DNA of 64,000 nt. Origin: Epichloe hybrida (lineage: Eukaryota; Ascomycota; Sordariomycetes; Hypocreales; Clavicipitaceae). The stretch lies in NCBI GenBank assembly GCA_019022495.1, contig JAFEKR010000019.1:1-64000 (forward strand), written 5' to 3'. A program made the position numbers and the translations under genes. Of the stretch, positions 44,293-58,672 are shown one piece after another. Position 1 is the stretch's first letter, and the number at the start of each line of letters is the position of its first letter. The notes below the pieces were generated by a model that saw only the letters and a program-made list of their open reading frames with translations, made no database searches and had not been told where the DNA came from.

Positions 44293-44904
44293 ATGCCTTC
44301 CGAGGTCACGAACGCAGGAATTGTCACGAACGCAGGTAGCGGAGAGCGCCACATCCCCGAGTCAGTTCGCCCTGATGGAAGCACCCGCAAAGCCATCAAG
44401 ATTCGTCCTGGGTATCGCCCACCCGAAGATGTCGAAGTGTATAAGAACCGAACAGCCGAATCGTTTCGCGAGCGAGGTCGAAGGATCGGAATACCAGGAG
44501 CCGGTGGGCTGAAAGAAGAAACACCAGAGCAAAGCTCCTCTGCTGCTAGTAATAAGAATGCCAAGCGACGAGAGGCTCGTAAAAAGGCGAAGGCTACTGC
44601 GGACAACGGAACCACGAATGATGACAAGCAGGCGCCTGTCGAGGCGCCAAAAACCGATGAAGTGGACCCTGAGGTTGAGCGTGAAAGGAAGGCTCGTAAC
44701 CTTAGGAAGAAACTGAAGCAAGCTAAGGAGCTCAAAAGCAAGAAAGATGATGGGGAAGCACTTCTGCCCGAGCAAATTGCGAAAGTCATCAAGATCAACG
44801 AGCTTATCCGTGAGCTCGATGCGCTTGGCTTCGACGCCGAGAGTGAATCTAAGCCCAAGTCTTCCGACAGCTCTTCAAAGGTTACGACGGATGATAAAGA
44901 GTGA
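44293..44904 (+). CDS. pym: partner of Y14 and Mago (PYM/WIBG) homologue
   Basis: A 203-residue frame starting MPSEVTNAGIVTNAGSGERH. The first 60 residues are the Mago-binding domain: IPESVRPDGSTRKAIKIRPG followed by YRPPEDVEVYKNR. A Lys/Glu-rich coiled-coil middle follows. The C-terminus has VERERKARNLRKKLKQAKEL and PEQIAKVIKINELIRELDAL, the conserved helix of PYM. Family knowledge: PYM binds Mago-Y14 and removes exon-junction complexes during translation in the cytoplasm. An in-frame ATG at 44161 would add a non-conserved extension and was not used. Confidence 0.92.
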   Translation: MPSEVTNAGIVTNAGSGERHIPESVRPDGSTRKAIKIRPGYRPPEDVEVYKNRTAESFRERGRRIGIPGAGGLKEETPEQSSSAASNKNAKRREARKKAKATADNGTTNDDKQAPVEAPKTDEVDPEVERERKARNLRKKLKQAKELKSKKDDGEALLPEQIAKVIKINELIRELDALGFDAESESKPKSSDSSSKVTTDDKE

Positions 44905-45744
44905 GCTTGGCTCGGGATTCTATAGTAGACTGAAGACGTCTACTGTTCTCATTCTGTTCGGGCTGTGGTGACGACGAAGTACAGTGGAACGCTATTGATG
45001 TATATACATCAAGGAAATCATCTTTGGAGTCGGTACAGACACATCGCATCCACAACCCGGTAGCATGCGGCCGCATAGGTTGCATTCGCAATGCAGCAAA
45101 AGTATTTGACAGCAAGGTGACTTCAGACTGCTCAAGACAAGCCGAGGCCGTGAGGGCATCGGAGCTGTGGGGAGGTAGATGAGGCCGTCTTAGTATTGCT
45201 TCTATTGCGAAGGGTTGTACTGTCCACGTTTGCGCTCGACGACGATGTGGTTGTATCATCTTAACCAACATTGAGGCGTTGCTGTATGTACAATCAACTC
45301 AGGATTGGCGAACACTGGCCTACGAATCCTGGCTGTGACAATCCCATACTTGGAAACTACAGAAAAGAGAGATTACACCCCAAAACAACCTTCCTGCCCA
45401 AGGCAGGATGCAAAGAAATCAAAATGCAAAGTTGAGCATTCAACTTTAGGGTAGCAAGCACATAATCTCGTTCACCTTTGAGGACCGGATCCGACCTTCT
45501 GCCGATCGCGTAGCGTTTGCGCTTGCCGTGGGTCCGTTGAAGGCTCCAGTGCGTGAGGTAAGCTCTCACCATTGACGCACCTAAGCAACATTTGAATACC
45601 TATCCTGTCATTGACCCGGCCCTCGCTCTCTAGACACCTGTGTATCTGTGAAAGCGATTACAACCCTTTTTTTCTTTTTCAAACCACCGAAGAAAACCAC
45701 CCTCCGCAGACAACGGTAGGTAGTCCCCGTCGACCTTGGCTATC
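44905..45744. other. intergenic between pym and rpt4
   Basis: Presumed pym 3' UTR and rpt4 promoter with a C/T-rich leader near 45640-45715. No gene recognised. Confidence 0.45.
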
Positions 45745-47146
45745 ATGACACCCGAAGAAGAGCGCCAGTCCGCCCTCGACTCGTACCGGGCGAAGCTTAT
45801 TGAGTCTCGAGAGTGGGAGGCAAAGCTCAAAAATCTCCGTCTAGAGATCAAGGACCTGCAAAAAGAGTTTGACAGAACCGAAGACAACATCAAAGCCCTG
45901 CAAAGCGTGGGGCAAATCATCGGCGAGGTTTTGAAGCAGCTGGATGATGAGAGATGTATGGTTATCCCTGCACGCGTGCTTCATCATCCCACTTTTTTGT
46001 AAGGCGCGGTATTCTAAATCAGCGGATTTGCTAACATTTGGAAACAAAAGTTATTGTAAAGGCTTCATCAGGACCTCGATATGTCGTCGGTTGCAGATCG
46101 AAGGTGGACAAGGAGAAGCTGAAGCAAGGCACTCGTGTTGCCTTGGACATGACGACCCTCACCATCATGCGCATGCTACCCCGTGAAGTCGACCCCTTGG
46201 TATATAACATGTCACTAGAAGACCCCGGGCAAGTCAGTTTTGCTGGCATTGGTGGCTTGAACGATCAAATTCGAGAGCTGAGAGAAGTCATTGAACTGCC
46301 ACTGAAGAACCCCGAGCTTTTCCATCGAGTTGGTATCAAGCCCCCCAAGGGTGTTTTGCTATACGGACCCCCTGGTACTGGAAAGACTCTCCTGGCAAGA
46401 GCGGTAGCCAGCAGTTTGGAGACAAACTTCCTCAAGGGTATGTTTAGACCTGTCACGAAATGACGGCAGGCAGCATTCGAGACTAATCAATTCCAAACCA
46501 GTCGTTTCCTCGGCTATTGTGGACAAGTATATCGGTGAATCCGCCCGACTGATTCGAGAAATGTTTGGCTATGCCAAAGAGCACGAGCCTTGCATCATCT
46601 TCATGGACGAAATCGATGCTATTGGTGGCCGCCGTTTCTCCGAGGGCACCAGCGCGGATCGAGAAATCCAGCGAACCCTGATGGAGCTTCTCAACCAGCT
46701 GGATGGCTTCGACTACCTGGGGAAGACGAAAATTATCATGGCCACCAACCGACCCGACACTCTGGACCCTGCCCTGCTGCGTGCTGGTCGTCTGGATCGA
46801 AAGATAGAGATCCCTCTGCCAAACGAGGTTGGACGATTAGAGATTCTCAAGATTCACGCCCAAAGCGTAGTGACGGATGGCGACATTGACTTCGAGAGCG
46901 TGGTGAAGATGAGTGACGGCTTGAACGGAGCTGATCTGAGAAACGTGGTGACGGAAGCGTGAGTTCAACGCCAAAAAGACTTGCTTACCGTAGCGTCGTG
47001 AATCTGGACTAATCCGCATCTACAGTGGTTTGTTCGCCATCAAGGACTACAGAGATTCAATCAACCAGGACGATTTCAATAAGGCGGTGCGCAAGATGTC
47101 CGAGGCCAAGAAACTGGAAGGCAAGCTGGAGTACAAGAAGCTGTAA
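45745..47146 (+). CDS. rpt4: 26S proteasome regulatory ATPase RPT4
   Basis: Exons 45745-45955, 46051-46437, 46502-46958 and 47026-47146 give 391 residues. The N-terminal coiled coil ([20 protein letters not shown]) leads into an OB domain ([20 protein letters not shown]). The AAA module has [18 protein letters not shown], Walker A GPPGTGKT, Walker [16 protein letters not shown] and the second region of homology [20 protein letters not shown]. The protein ends [11 protein letters not shown]. Splice sites are canonical, with GCTAAC or ACTAATC branch-like sites. I chose the ATG at 45745 because it matches the usual start. Family knowledge: subunit of the 19S base that unfolds ubiquitylated substrates, functionally downstream of UBR1 in the same window. 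Confidence 0.96.
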
Positions 47147-48900
47147 GATTGTAATGAAGAGGATGGGATACGCAAATATTTGAGAGGACTTGATGCAAAT
47201 TAGGGGTCTAGTCAGAGTGCGTCACAGCCGTATAAAAATGGTCCTGTAAGCGTGTACAATCATTGGTCAGCATCTTGCAATTTCTGCCTGGTCTCGACCG
47301 TGAAGTCAAGGGTGCTTGGGATTATGTGACTATCAGGTATTGCTCTGGATTTCGAATACTTTACCTCGACTACCTTTGTCCTGCTTATTCTTCTCTCAAC
47401 TCTACATGCTCTCGAACGACCATGGTAATCGATAACAGACCCATCCAGTCGATGACAAAAAAAAAAAAAAAAAGGCTTCCACACGCACTGCAAAAAGACA
47501 CATATGCCAACCAAAATATCAATGGTTGGGCTGAGCCAACTTGCTGCACCATGTATACTGTATCAAGAACTCAGCTGTTCTACCAACTTAGAAAGTAAGC
47601 TTCAAGGGTACCAGCACTTATAGCGAAGCCTGCGTTTTATTCCTTGAGCTTTTTTTGAGCATTCTTCAGGAGCGCCCCAATGGTCTGCAGACAAGATAAG
47701 ACGCAGAAATGCCTCAAAAACGACTATCAAATGCTGACTAGGTAGATACATCTACTTTTATCATGAATTCGTTGTGTTGGACCGCCCGCCCCCTGAAGTA
47801 GAAACTCAGATGCGCGTCAACAACAACGCTACTGGCTATATTAATTATCAGTCTCCTCCCGCACAACAATATGAAAAGAGAGAAGATGAATGGAATTCCG
47901 ACTTTGTTAATTGCCAAAAAAATAAAAACAACGGAACATACAACACCGGGAATTCGCTGGTCGTCACCGACCCAACTACTACTCCGGCGCTCGCTAGGTT
48001 ATCATAGGAGATCGGACGGGATCCAGATTTTGGCTAGCGGCTGTGGTCGTATGTGATGACTAGAGGGGGTAATTCAATTTATAATTGCGCATAAGATGTG
48101 ATGGAGAAGGCTGGTGTGGTGAGTTCTGGGTGGCTTTTGTCAATATGAGACCAATAATGAGCTATAGGATGACTGAAGTTTACTCGTGAGCCTTGTGATT
48201 ATAAAGAGAATAAATTCTTTTGAATGGATTGTTACATTTAAATAATTGCAAACCCGCTTTTGTCTTGTCACGAAAACGAAGGCATGCCACTTTTTATGAC
48301 GTTTTCGTGTACAAGGACAACACACCCTGCAAGTTGAAATCTCCTCTGTTCCGGACAGATGGGAGTCTAAAGATGGTCCACGTCACGACTGAGAAAACAG
48401 GGTAATGGCTCGAATGGCCGTTGTAGCTTCAGGTGTATGCCATAGTGTGGAGAGCCGAGGACAATAACCCTTGGTCCCACGGCAAGGTGACTGTGGTCCA
48501 GGACGCGGTTTGGTAAACACACGCATCACATCCCACGTGGGGCTCTTAAGCTATATTCTCCGTCGACAGTATACTGGAAAGTGTCCTAGAGAACGAAAAA
48601 CTTGCAAAGCCGAATCATTATGCGGACAGTAAAAGTGATGATGTCGTGGCTTTTTCGAGATCATCGTAGTCGAGATGCTTTACTTTCCTTCCGGAGGGAG
48701 GATTCGAGAGAAGTTTATTGCTGGGCAGAGTTGGGATATTGTTGTACTCTTAATTTTTTAACGTTGTAATTTTGCGACCACGTTTGGTATGAGCTATTAT
48801 ATGCGGTGTTGCTGGAGGCCTGGAAATTCCCCACTCCAAGAGGTGACCAAGAGGTGAACGTGACAAGACAAAAGCCCACGTCTTTGGTGACTGCCTTGGC
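47147..48900. other. intergenic, AT-richer than neighbours
   Basis: Contains an A-run at 47458-47473 and short open frames without domains near 47263-48405. I see no gene. Confidence 0.4.
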
Positions 48901-49323
48901 ATGGCTGCAGATATATTGAGAAGGCTGTCTCGCGAGGCAGACGTGTGTCGGAAACTGAATCAGAAAGTTGGTTGGCAGCTAGGAAGGAATTGGAGGTTGG
49001 ATGGAGTTGTCAACCTTAGGATCAGAGAAACGTCTTTTACGAGAACACTTGATGTCAGATTTCTGACTGGAGAGATAACCTATCGGGTTAGAAATGAGTC
49101 ACCAAGACCGTCGTTACACGTTGATTTTCTCGTGATAGGATCCGCGGCGGCTGACCGAGAGCCAGGTGGACCCCAGGACGATAATATATCCGAACGGCAT
49201 TACATACATGTATGTAGTGCAGAGGGCCAAAGTTCCTTACATATTATTACTGACGTGCTGGCGGGTGCTATTCTGGGACACTTGGCGCAGGTGCCACAAA
49301 ATGAGGCTGTGAAGACGGCATAA
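48901..49323 (+). CDS. possible small orphan protein
   Basis: A 140-codon frame starting MAADILRRLSREADVCRK with mixed, globular-looking composition, for example LRIRETSFTRTLDVRFLTGE and HIITDVLAGAILGHLAQV. No domain, no intron signals and no neighbour link support it. It could be a chance frame; the balanced composition and lack of repeats are the only reasons to list it. Confidence 0.22.
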   Translation: MAADILRRLSREADVCRKLNQKVGWQLGRNWRLDGVVNLRIRETSFTRTLDVRFLTGEITYRVRNESPRPSLHVDFLVIGSAAADREPGGPQDDNISERHYIHVCSAEGQSSLHIITDVLAGAILGHLAQVPQNEAVKTA

Positions 49324-50281
49324 GCGCGATCTTGCATGTGGCGCTCCGAAAGGGAGACGTGGCCCGGCCCACACGAAAAAGAAGAAGAGAGACTGACGGG
49401 GAAAAAAAAAAAAGTCGGGGCAAAATATCATGGGCACGACCGGCAGTGCGCGTGGATTGGCGCCCTGTGAATACGAGCAAATGACGTCGAGGTTAAGAAG
49501 TTAAGACACCAGACGGACGCCAATTGACCAGTAAAAATTACTGGGTACTGAGCCTCGTTGTGTCCAGGTCAACTTTGTTGCCGGGGGCATAGTTGGAAAA
49601 GAGGGTCCACCGACGTCAGGGCCATGGTGAAGCTCTCTTCTTGAACAATGGTAGCAGTCGGATCAATTAATTCAATTGAAATTTGATGGCCAGCCCCCTG
49701 TGTCGGGGACAAGGTCGCATTAGCGTTTGTTGGTTCCTGCCGCATTCGTCGTTGCGGCAACATTCAGACTCGCCAAACAGCGCAACGGCAACGGCAACGG
49801 CAACGGCGACGGGGCAGTGGCTCGGCTTTCACAGACGATGTTACGGACTAATACTACGGACGTAATCCGTAAAAACATTCATGATTCAATCCTGGTCCCG
49901 GCACCCGTGTCGGCTGCCTGCCGCTGCTTCTTTCTTTGTACTCCGTACCTGCCTGTTGACCCCCTCCACCCCCTCCACCTCCACCTCCTCCACCCCTGGA
50001 GCCCCACTGATTGGAGCTGAGCCCCAAGCCTCAAACGACTCCTGGTTGCTGGCCTTGTTGCTGGCCTTGTTGCTGGCCTTGTTGCTGTTGCTGTTGCTGT
50101 TGCTGACCAGACACAACATCATCTTACTGCTTCCTCACCCCCACCCCATACATAAATCAATCAGCCCCCTCCTCCGTTGATGCAGGCGTTTCATTTCATC
50201 TCTCGCTGTTCCTTCTTTTGACCTCACTGCAGCCTCCGTTCTAGCATTACATATTATCTGAGCACCAGTGGCATATTGACA
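49324..50281. promoter_or_regulatory. upstream region of gfa1
   Basis: Contains CGGCAA repeats near 49780-49812, several TACGGA/TCCGTA motifs (49850-49872, 49938-49950), a CCTCCACC-rich stretch and GTTGCTGGCCTT plus GTTGCT repeats at 50045-50105. Probably the GFA1 promoter and 5' UTR. Confidence 0.45.
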
Positions 50282-52236
<1,955 letters not shown>

Positions 52237-52336
52237 NNNNNNNNNNNNNNNNNNNNNNNNNNNNNNNNNNNNNNNNNNNNNNNNNNNNNNNNNNNNNNNN
52301 NNNNNNNNNNNNNNNNNNNNNNNNNNNNNNNNNNNN
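52237..52336. other. assembly gap of exactly 100 N
   Basis: The gap interrupts the gfa1 coding sequence on the left and begins inside an ERG26-like coding sequence on the right. The missing content (end of GFA1, its 3' UTR, a promoter and the start of ERG26) must exceed 100 bp, so 100 is a placeholder. Confidence 0.97.
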
Positions 52337-53492
52337 TCGGCGGCAACGGCTTCCTCGGCCACCACATAGTCAACCAACGCCGTCGCCGACTGGACCACGA
52401 GCCGGCCGTGCTCCCTCCGATCCGACCTCCGATGCGACAAGAACCGCAACCCCCCACGCCAGCTACCACGAGTGCGACATCACCGACACCAGCAAGCTGC
52501 AATCCCTCCTCGAGCAGATCAAGCCCGACGCCGTCATCCACACCGCCAGCCCCGCCGCCAGCAGCGAGGCCAAAGTCGCCAGGGACCTCTTCAGGCTGGT
52601 CAACGTCGACGGCACCGCCTCCGTCATCCGGGCATGCCGGGCCGCGAGCTCCGTCAAGGCCCTCGTCTACACGTCCTCGGCGAGCGTCATCTCCGACAAC
52701 GAGCACGACCTGCGCAACGCCGACGAGCGGTGGCCCGTCATCCGCGGCGCCCAGCAGAGGGAGTACTACTCCGAGACAAAGGCCGCCGCCGAGCAGCTCG
52801 TCCTCGAAGCCAACCGCCTCGACGACCGCGACACCCGCGACACCCACGCCCTTCTCCTGACCACCGCCCTCCGGCCCGCCGGCATCTTTGGCGAGGGCGA
52901 CGTCCAGACCCTGGCGGGCTTCCTCAAGGCCTACCGCACGGGCAAATCCCACATCCAGCTCGGCGACAACACAAACATCTTTGACTTCACCTACGTCGGC
53001 AACGTCGCCCACGCACACCTCCTCGCCGCGCAGGCCCTCATCCTCACCGCAAATGCCACCACCGCGCCGCTCGACCACGAGAAGATTGACGGAGAGGTCT
53101 TCATCATCACAAACGACTCCCCCTGCTACTTCTGGGACTTTGCCCGCGCCGTCTGGAAAGCCGCCGGGGACAAGGCCGGCACGCAGGGCGTCTGGACACT
53201 GGGAAAAGGCACGAGCCTGGCCGTGGGCTCCCTGAGCGAAATCTTCTTCGGCATCATTGGGAAACCCCCTACCTTTACAAGAGTGAGGGCCGTCATGGCC
53301 ACCATGACGAGGTACTACAACATCACAAAGGCCAAGACTGTGCTGGGCTATGAGCCGCTGTGGACGTTGCAGGAGGGTGTGGATAGAGGCGTTTGCTTGG
53401 ATTTTTGGAGCAGGAGAAGAATGTTGGACGGGTTTTTTTTTTTTTTTTTTTTTTGGGGGGGGGACATGAATCTCTTTCATTCTTCCCACTAG
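52337..53492 (+). CDS. erg26: sterol-4-alpha-carboxylate 3-dehydrogenase (ERG26)-like, 5' end in gap, frame breaks
   Basis: The sequence leaves the gap at the NAD-binding glycine motif, GGNGFLGHHIVNQ. After two one-base frame changes it is continuous from YHECDITDTSKLQSLLEQIK (about 52464). The extended SDR core follows: DAVIHTASPAASSEAKVARD, VNVDGTASVIRACRAAS, VYTSSASVI, the catalytic YSETKAAAE (YxxxK), LRPAGIFGEGDVQ and DFTYVGNVAHAHLLAA, then FIITNDSPCYFWDFARAVW and TKAKTVLGYEPLWTLQEGVD. Near the end the natural frame (LEQEKNVGRVF) is also offset, probably by extra T bases, so the stop at 53492 is doubtful. Family knowledge: C-4 demethylation step of ergosterol synthesis at the ER. High C/G at third positions. 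A related 3-beta-HSD-type enzyme is possible. Confidence 0.8.
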
Positions 53493-54902
53493 GGAAGAAA
53501 AGAAGGGAGATGAACACATTTTCTTCTTCCCCTCTTTTTTTAAATTTTTTTTTTTTTTCATAAAAAAAGGGAAAAGGATATAAAGTCAGTCATATTGTAC
53601 ACGTGGCTTCGGTATATACATTCGGGACACAAGTAGGGTACTAATAATGCTCCGCTGGGCCTATAAGTCATTATTGTCAGCAAGCATGGGAGACGAGTCG
53701 AAAGTGGAAAACACCAGGGCGGGTTCCAATACTCTGTAAAATAACGTTGTTTATTTCATCATCGTCATCAGCTCAAGGGGTCACAGGCACATAGAAACGT
53801 CTTCATGGAGAGCAACTCTGCCTCGTATTCAGATCACAAGACCTGCCTAAGCTACCTGTCGCCAATGCTCGTCGCTTTAAAGTTTTACAACCCGGACGTC
53901 CGTCTCTCCCCCCTTGCAACATGTGACCCTCTCCGTCGTTGTAAAAATGAGTCAAACACCCCGATCCTTTATACAAAAGGATAATTGAGGAATAATGGGC
54001 AAGAACAGAAAAAAAAAAAAAAGAAAAAAAAAAACTCCAGTCATAGCAGCAGCAGCAGCCGCCAGCCTTCATACCGGCCATTGTCTGATTGCATCCATCC
54101 CCTCTGCCCCCCCCGATCTGCAACTCCCTGCTCGGCATCGACGCAGCACTTTACCCCAACAACAAGCCATGCTTGAACGGAGTGCCTCTAGGTCCGACAG
54201 TCACTGACGACAGGGGCCGCTCCATAAAGTCTAAAAAGGACAAAAAAGGTGGAAAGGTAGAGAAGTAATAAAAGGAAAATGAGAGTAAGAGCAAGAGGTT
54301 TTATCACTTTTGAAAAAAATAAAGATAAAAACTCTTCTCCAGTGCTGTCTCATCGGAAGCTATTCTCCATGGTAATTAACGGGGGCCAGGGCAGGACTTG
54401 GAAGCAAAGTGGCCAGCTCCTTCTCGGATTGTAAGGCACTTTCCGTCTGTATATAAACAATCGAAGATAAAAGGAGGACTCGTCGATGAGGAAGTAAAAG
54501 GCCATGTGATTCATACAACCACCCGCTTTTGATGCGTCATCAAATGCACATGTTGCACTTTGACTGCCCAAACAACATCGCCACGCCGCACCTGAGCAGA
54601 CGATGAGAGATACGTGTGTAAAAAAAAATGGACGAGTAACAGCAATACCAAGTGGCACCGTCGTGGGCATTTTGGTGTTTCTTCGTGACGTGACCAAAGT
54701 CAGGCATAAAACGCCGTGAATAATGCATCAGGCAAACCCAACATCACATCTTCGTTTTGCGTACAGCAAAGGGCGCTTGGGCGAGAGCAGATGGTTGTTG
54801 TCCAGCTTTTGTCATGAAACGTATCGGCCGAGAAGGCCTAGAAGTTAAGAAGAGCCCTTTTGAAAAAAAAAAAAAGAAACAGGGCAAGCTATGCAACGCT
54901 GA
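53493..54902. other. intergenic between the ERG26-like gene and lrg1
   Basis: Contains T-, G- and A-runs (53431-53462, 53535-53575, 54008-54032) and no convincing gene. Both flanking genes end towards it, so it holds their 3' UTRs. Confidence 0.45.
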
Positions 54903-57900
54903 TCATGAGTCTCCGCCGACACCTAGACCACCACCTCGACGACCCCAGGCTGAGTTGCGCCACTCGCCGCGCTGTCCATCAGAACTGCTCAGTTGACTAT
55001 CCGAATGATTGAAGCGGGGATCGTAAGGACCCCGTGGGTGATTTTCAGTCCCCTGTGGCCATTTTGGAGATGGCGAGCCCTGCCCTTGATTGATGGAGAT
55101 CGATGATGATTCTTGAACACGTCGTACCGTCCGCTCGCCTTGCCAAACCGAAGGATCCGTCTCTACACGCTTGGGAGGCGATCGAGTGGACACATCCTGC
55201 CTATTGAAAACTTCGCTAACCTCCCCTGCAGGCGCTTGACCTCGGCGGTCCTGGAATCGCTTGAGGATCTCTTTGGTTGTAATCTCGCCACTGTTGCTAA
55301 AAATGTAAGGATCATTGAGAAAATTCAATAGCTCATCAGGGACCTGTGGAGAAGTCGTCGTGTTAGCGTCGTGTTAGGAATCTTGTGCATGCGCCGCTGA
55401 GGAAAGGGGAGGGGGAGGAAACCTACCTGGCACATCTCTTCGATATTGTTTATGAGTATTTCCACCGCGTCAATGACGTAGATGGCCTCACTGTCAAGGG
55501 CCGGAGCTTTTGACGCATTGGTCAGAATGTTGGGAGCAATGACGGTCGCGAGGTTCCTGATGTCCATCTTGGATCCCACCTCTTCATCAAGCTGGTGGAA
55601 AGACCCGGCCCACTTCAGAAACGTGAACAGTATTTCAAGACTGTCTCGGTGACTCTTTGGTAAAAGACAGCACGTCAGATGCAAGCACTGCTTTCTCCTC
55701 TCTGCGTCGGCAAGTTTTGCTGCACTGATCCAGAGTCTGTACAGCTTGTGCGTCATGAGAGGATCAGGGAGATCCCGGAGATAGCGTTTGAGAAGCGCTG
55801 CCAATTGCACAACTGGCTGTTCCATGAAGTTAACAACGTCACAACCTTCCTGATTAATCTTTTCGACCATCTCCTGCTGTTTCTTGATATTGCCATTCTT
55901 TCGAAACACGCCCTCAACTGACAGATCCATCTTTCGCATCGAGGCAATTATGTCGTCCACAACGGCCGGGATGCGCAAGGTTCCGGGGCCAACACCGTCC
56001 GTTGAATCAGCGCCGTCTCGTTCAATAATCACCTCGAGTGGAACTCCAAATACGCCCTTCTTCTTCACATTCTTACTCTTGTCGTTCTTGAAAGCTTTGC
56101 CCAGGTTTTTCCAAAATGTCGGTTGCTTCCGTGACTCAATAAAGTTCAAAAGTTCTTCAAGACTGAATTCTTGCTCAACCAGCGGGTGCATGGTCAACAC
56201 GGCCAGGTGACGGACGTTAAAGTATTCGAGGCCGGAGAGTTCGGGGAAGAACTTGCGTACCATGCGCGTAGGGATGGCCTCTGCAGAACGCATGTCAGGG
56301 TCTCTACCAGCTGATTGCGTTCGCTGATGGCCAGGAGGGCGTATTCCGTCTGGGCCAGGATTACGGAAGAGATCTCGGCGAGCGTCTTGCTCACGCTTTT
56401 GCTGCTGTTCTCGAGACTGCTCCACGGCGACGATTCGAGGGATATCGTCGAGTGTTATGGCGTCATTTTGTCCGAACATCAAGTCAGTCGAGCCTTGCAA
56501 GTCGTTTCGATTCTCGTCGCCGCCAGCAGAGCTTGGGCGTGGGCCTCGGCCATCTGCGTCCATAACGCGGGAGGATCGTGCTTGGCGAACACTCGTGGAC
56601 AGATGACGGTCAAGCCGGGTGCTGCGCAGTCTCCGAACTTCATTCAGGGTGTTTTCGTACGTCGATTCGCGGTTGCTTTCCTTTTGTTCACTGGTGCCCG
56701 CGTACGACTTGGATCTTGAGTCTGACGCAAGGAACGGCGGCGCGCCTTGCTTGATATTGGATGACGTGCCTTGTGTGCTGTTGTTGGTATAAGGCAACGT
56801 CCCATTGCTGCGAAGGATGTCCAGTAATCGAGCCAACGCAACCTTGAGCAGGAAGACATATTGGCTAAGTTTGGTAACGTGCTCAAAGGGTAGAGCCCCC
56901 TCCGTGTTTACGGCAACACATTGAGTGCAATAAATTTTGCCATCAAAGGCGTTATGTTGAGCCTCTGTAAGACAGCGGCCCAAGTCTCTCCCACACCGAC
57001 CACACTTGACACACGCAAGATGCCACCGAAAATCGCCATTCTTGGCACATTCATCCTCGACGGACCGCTTGCACAAGAGGCAGTGATCCGAGTCTTTGCC
57101 CGAGAGATTTGCGCCGCCCATGGTGAGCTGCAACAGGCTTTCGTCAGTCTTGTATGTTTCAAAGTCGTTCAGATCGTCCAAAAAGTGGTCCAGTCCCTTG
57201 TTCAAGCCTGAGTCTCTTTCTAGACGCAAAGCTCCCTGCAAGCAAATCCTGGTCAACAATTTGAGATAATGTGCCAAGCCGGTGACCAAGGACAGAAGTT
57301 CTTGAGTGACGCCGAGCTTTCTCACAGTCGTGTCTTGAGTTTTGGAGAGTAATGAGAAAAAGGAGACGACTTTTTTGCAGAGAAGTTTGGCTTCGCGTCC
57401 ATAAGATAAACCTTCCCGCGGCATACAAAGTCAGCGACGTGAATTCAGGTTCTCGTTTTTTTTTAAGACTCACGATGTGCATCAAAGCTTACCTTTTCCG
57501 TTTTTTGCGCTCACCAATTGGTCTAACCTGTCCGCTGACAGGAAGAGAACCTCTACATGCCAAATGAAGCGCTTGGCGACGAGCACACCGTCAACATAGG
57601 CGCCATTGCTGACGTGGAGGAGCATATCCGAAATACACGCAGCGGAGGACTCTTCGAATGTTGACAGCACGCTCCAGATACGATAAACTTTCTCCTCCAT
57701 CCGTTCTTCCTCGGTTCGAATCAACTCCCTGGCGGCATCATCCTTTGGTTCTGGCGGTACCTCCTCGGGCGAGTCGCTAGGTTGACCAAGTCGGACATTC
57801 CAGAATTTGTGGATCATGTAACATTCTGGATGCCAGTGTTGATTCTGGCCGTTACGGAAGATCTCGACAAATTGCTTCAAGATGGCGGTTTGGCAACCAT

Positions 57901-58672
57901 TGCATCGCTGAGCAAACTGTGTTGAATAATGGTAGTGACAATAGACGTTCCCATCGTGTTCGTAATAACTGTCTTGGGCTCCGAAAACGGTGGGACAGAG
58001 TGAGCATGTGAAATGATCAACATGATACTTTCGGTCCAAAGCAGTGATGTATGATCCTCGCAATGCGCACCCGCACTGATAGCAGAGCAAACCTAGCCGT
58101 CGAAAGTAATCTGTCTCGCAAAGCGGATACGGTCCTCCACCATTTTCGTCGTCTGCGGGGAAGAATTTGGATGCCACGATTTCACCACAGTCCTACGATA
58201 TCAAGGTTAGCGGGGATTGAACCATCAAGAGATGGTTGGATTTAAAGTTGGGGATAATTGGGCGATCGGTATGGTCCTGGGTACCAAGTCATCACACCAA
58301 CACCATACGTACTCGGCACTTGAAGCAATCCAAGTGAAAAGTGCCATCCAGGGCTCGAACGAATTGGCCAGTCAATGGCTCTCCGCACTTTTTACATATC
58401 CTCATCTGACCGCTTGTAGTTCGCCCATTTCTTTGTCGTGATCTGTTTCTCTCTCCGCTCTTTCGGGGAGGTGCTTCGTCATTCCAGGCTCCGGGGAAAG
58501 CACCAGGCATACTAGAGCCAGAGGTGGTAGGTTTAAGACGGTAGGTGCTATCTGGCGTTCGAGTCCTTGAGCACCCATTCTGCCAGTTCCTATCAGTTGG
58601 GTAGCCAGACTCGGAGCCCGAAAAGTCGCCGCGAGGACGGTCGGTAGAAGGTCGTCCGTGCTCCGACGCCAT
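54903..58672 (-). CDS. lrg1: LIM-domain RhoGAP protein LRG1
   Basis: Exons 58672-58313, 58192-57493, 57411-55427 and 55343-54903 give 1161 residues. Ser/Arg-rich N-terminus; LIM1 from about residue 92 (ICKKCGEPLTGQFVRALDG, continuing across intron 1 to CRDCGEIVASKFFP); LIM2 (LCYQCGCALRGSYITALDRK) with a trailing CNGCQTAI...HWHPECYMI zinc module. A conserved region SYGREAKLLCKKVVSFFSLL precedes LIM3 (about 457-520, CLLCKRSVEDECAKNGDFRW). The RhoGAP domain spans about 830-1010 with the arginine finger in EGVFRKNGNIKKQQ and LAALLKRYLRDLPDPLMTHK. The C-terminal tail is disordered. Family knowledge: RHO1-specific GAP at hyphal tips; in Neurospora LRG1 acts in parallel with COT1, which lies 40 kb away in this window. 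Confidence 0.94.
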
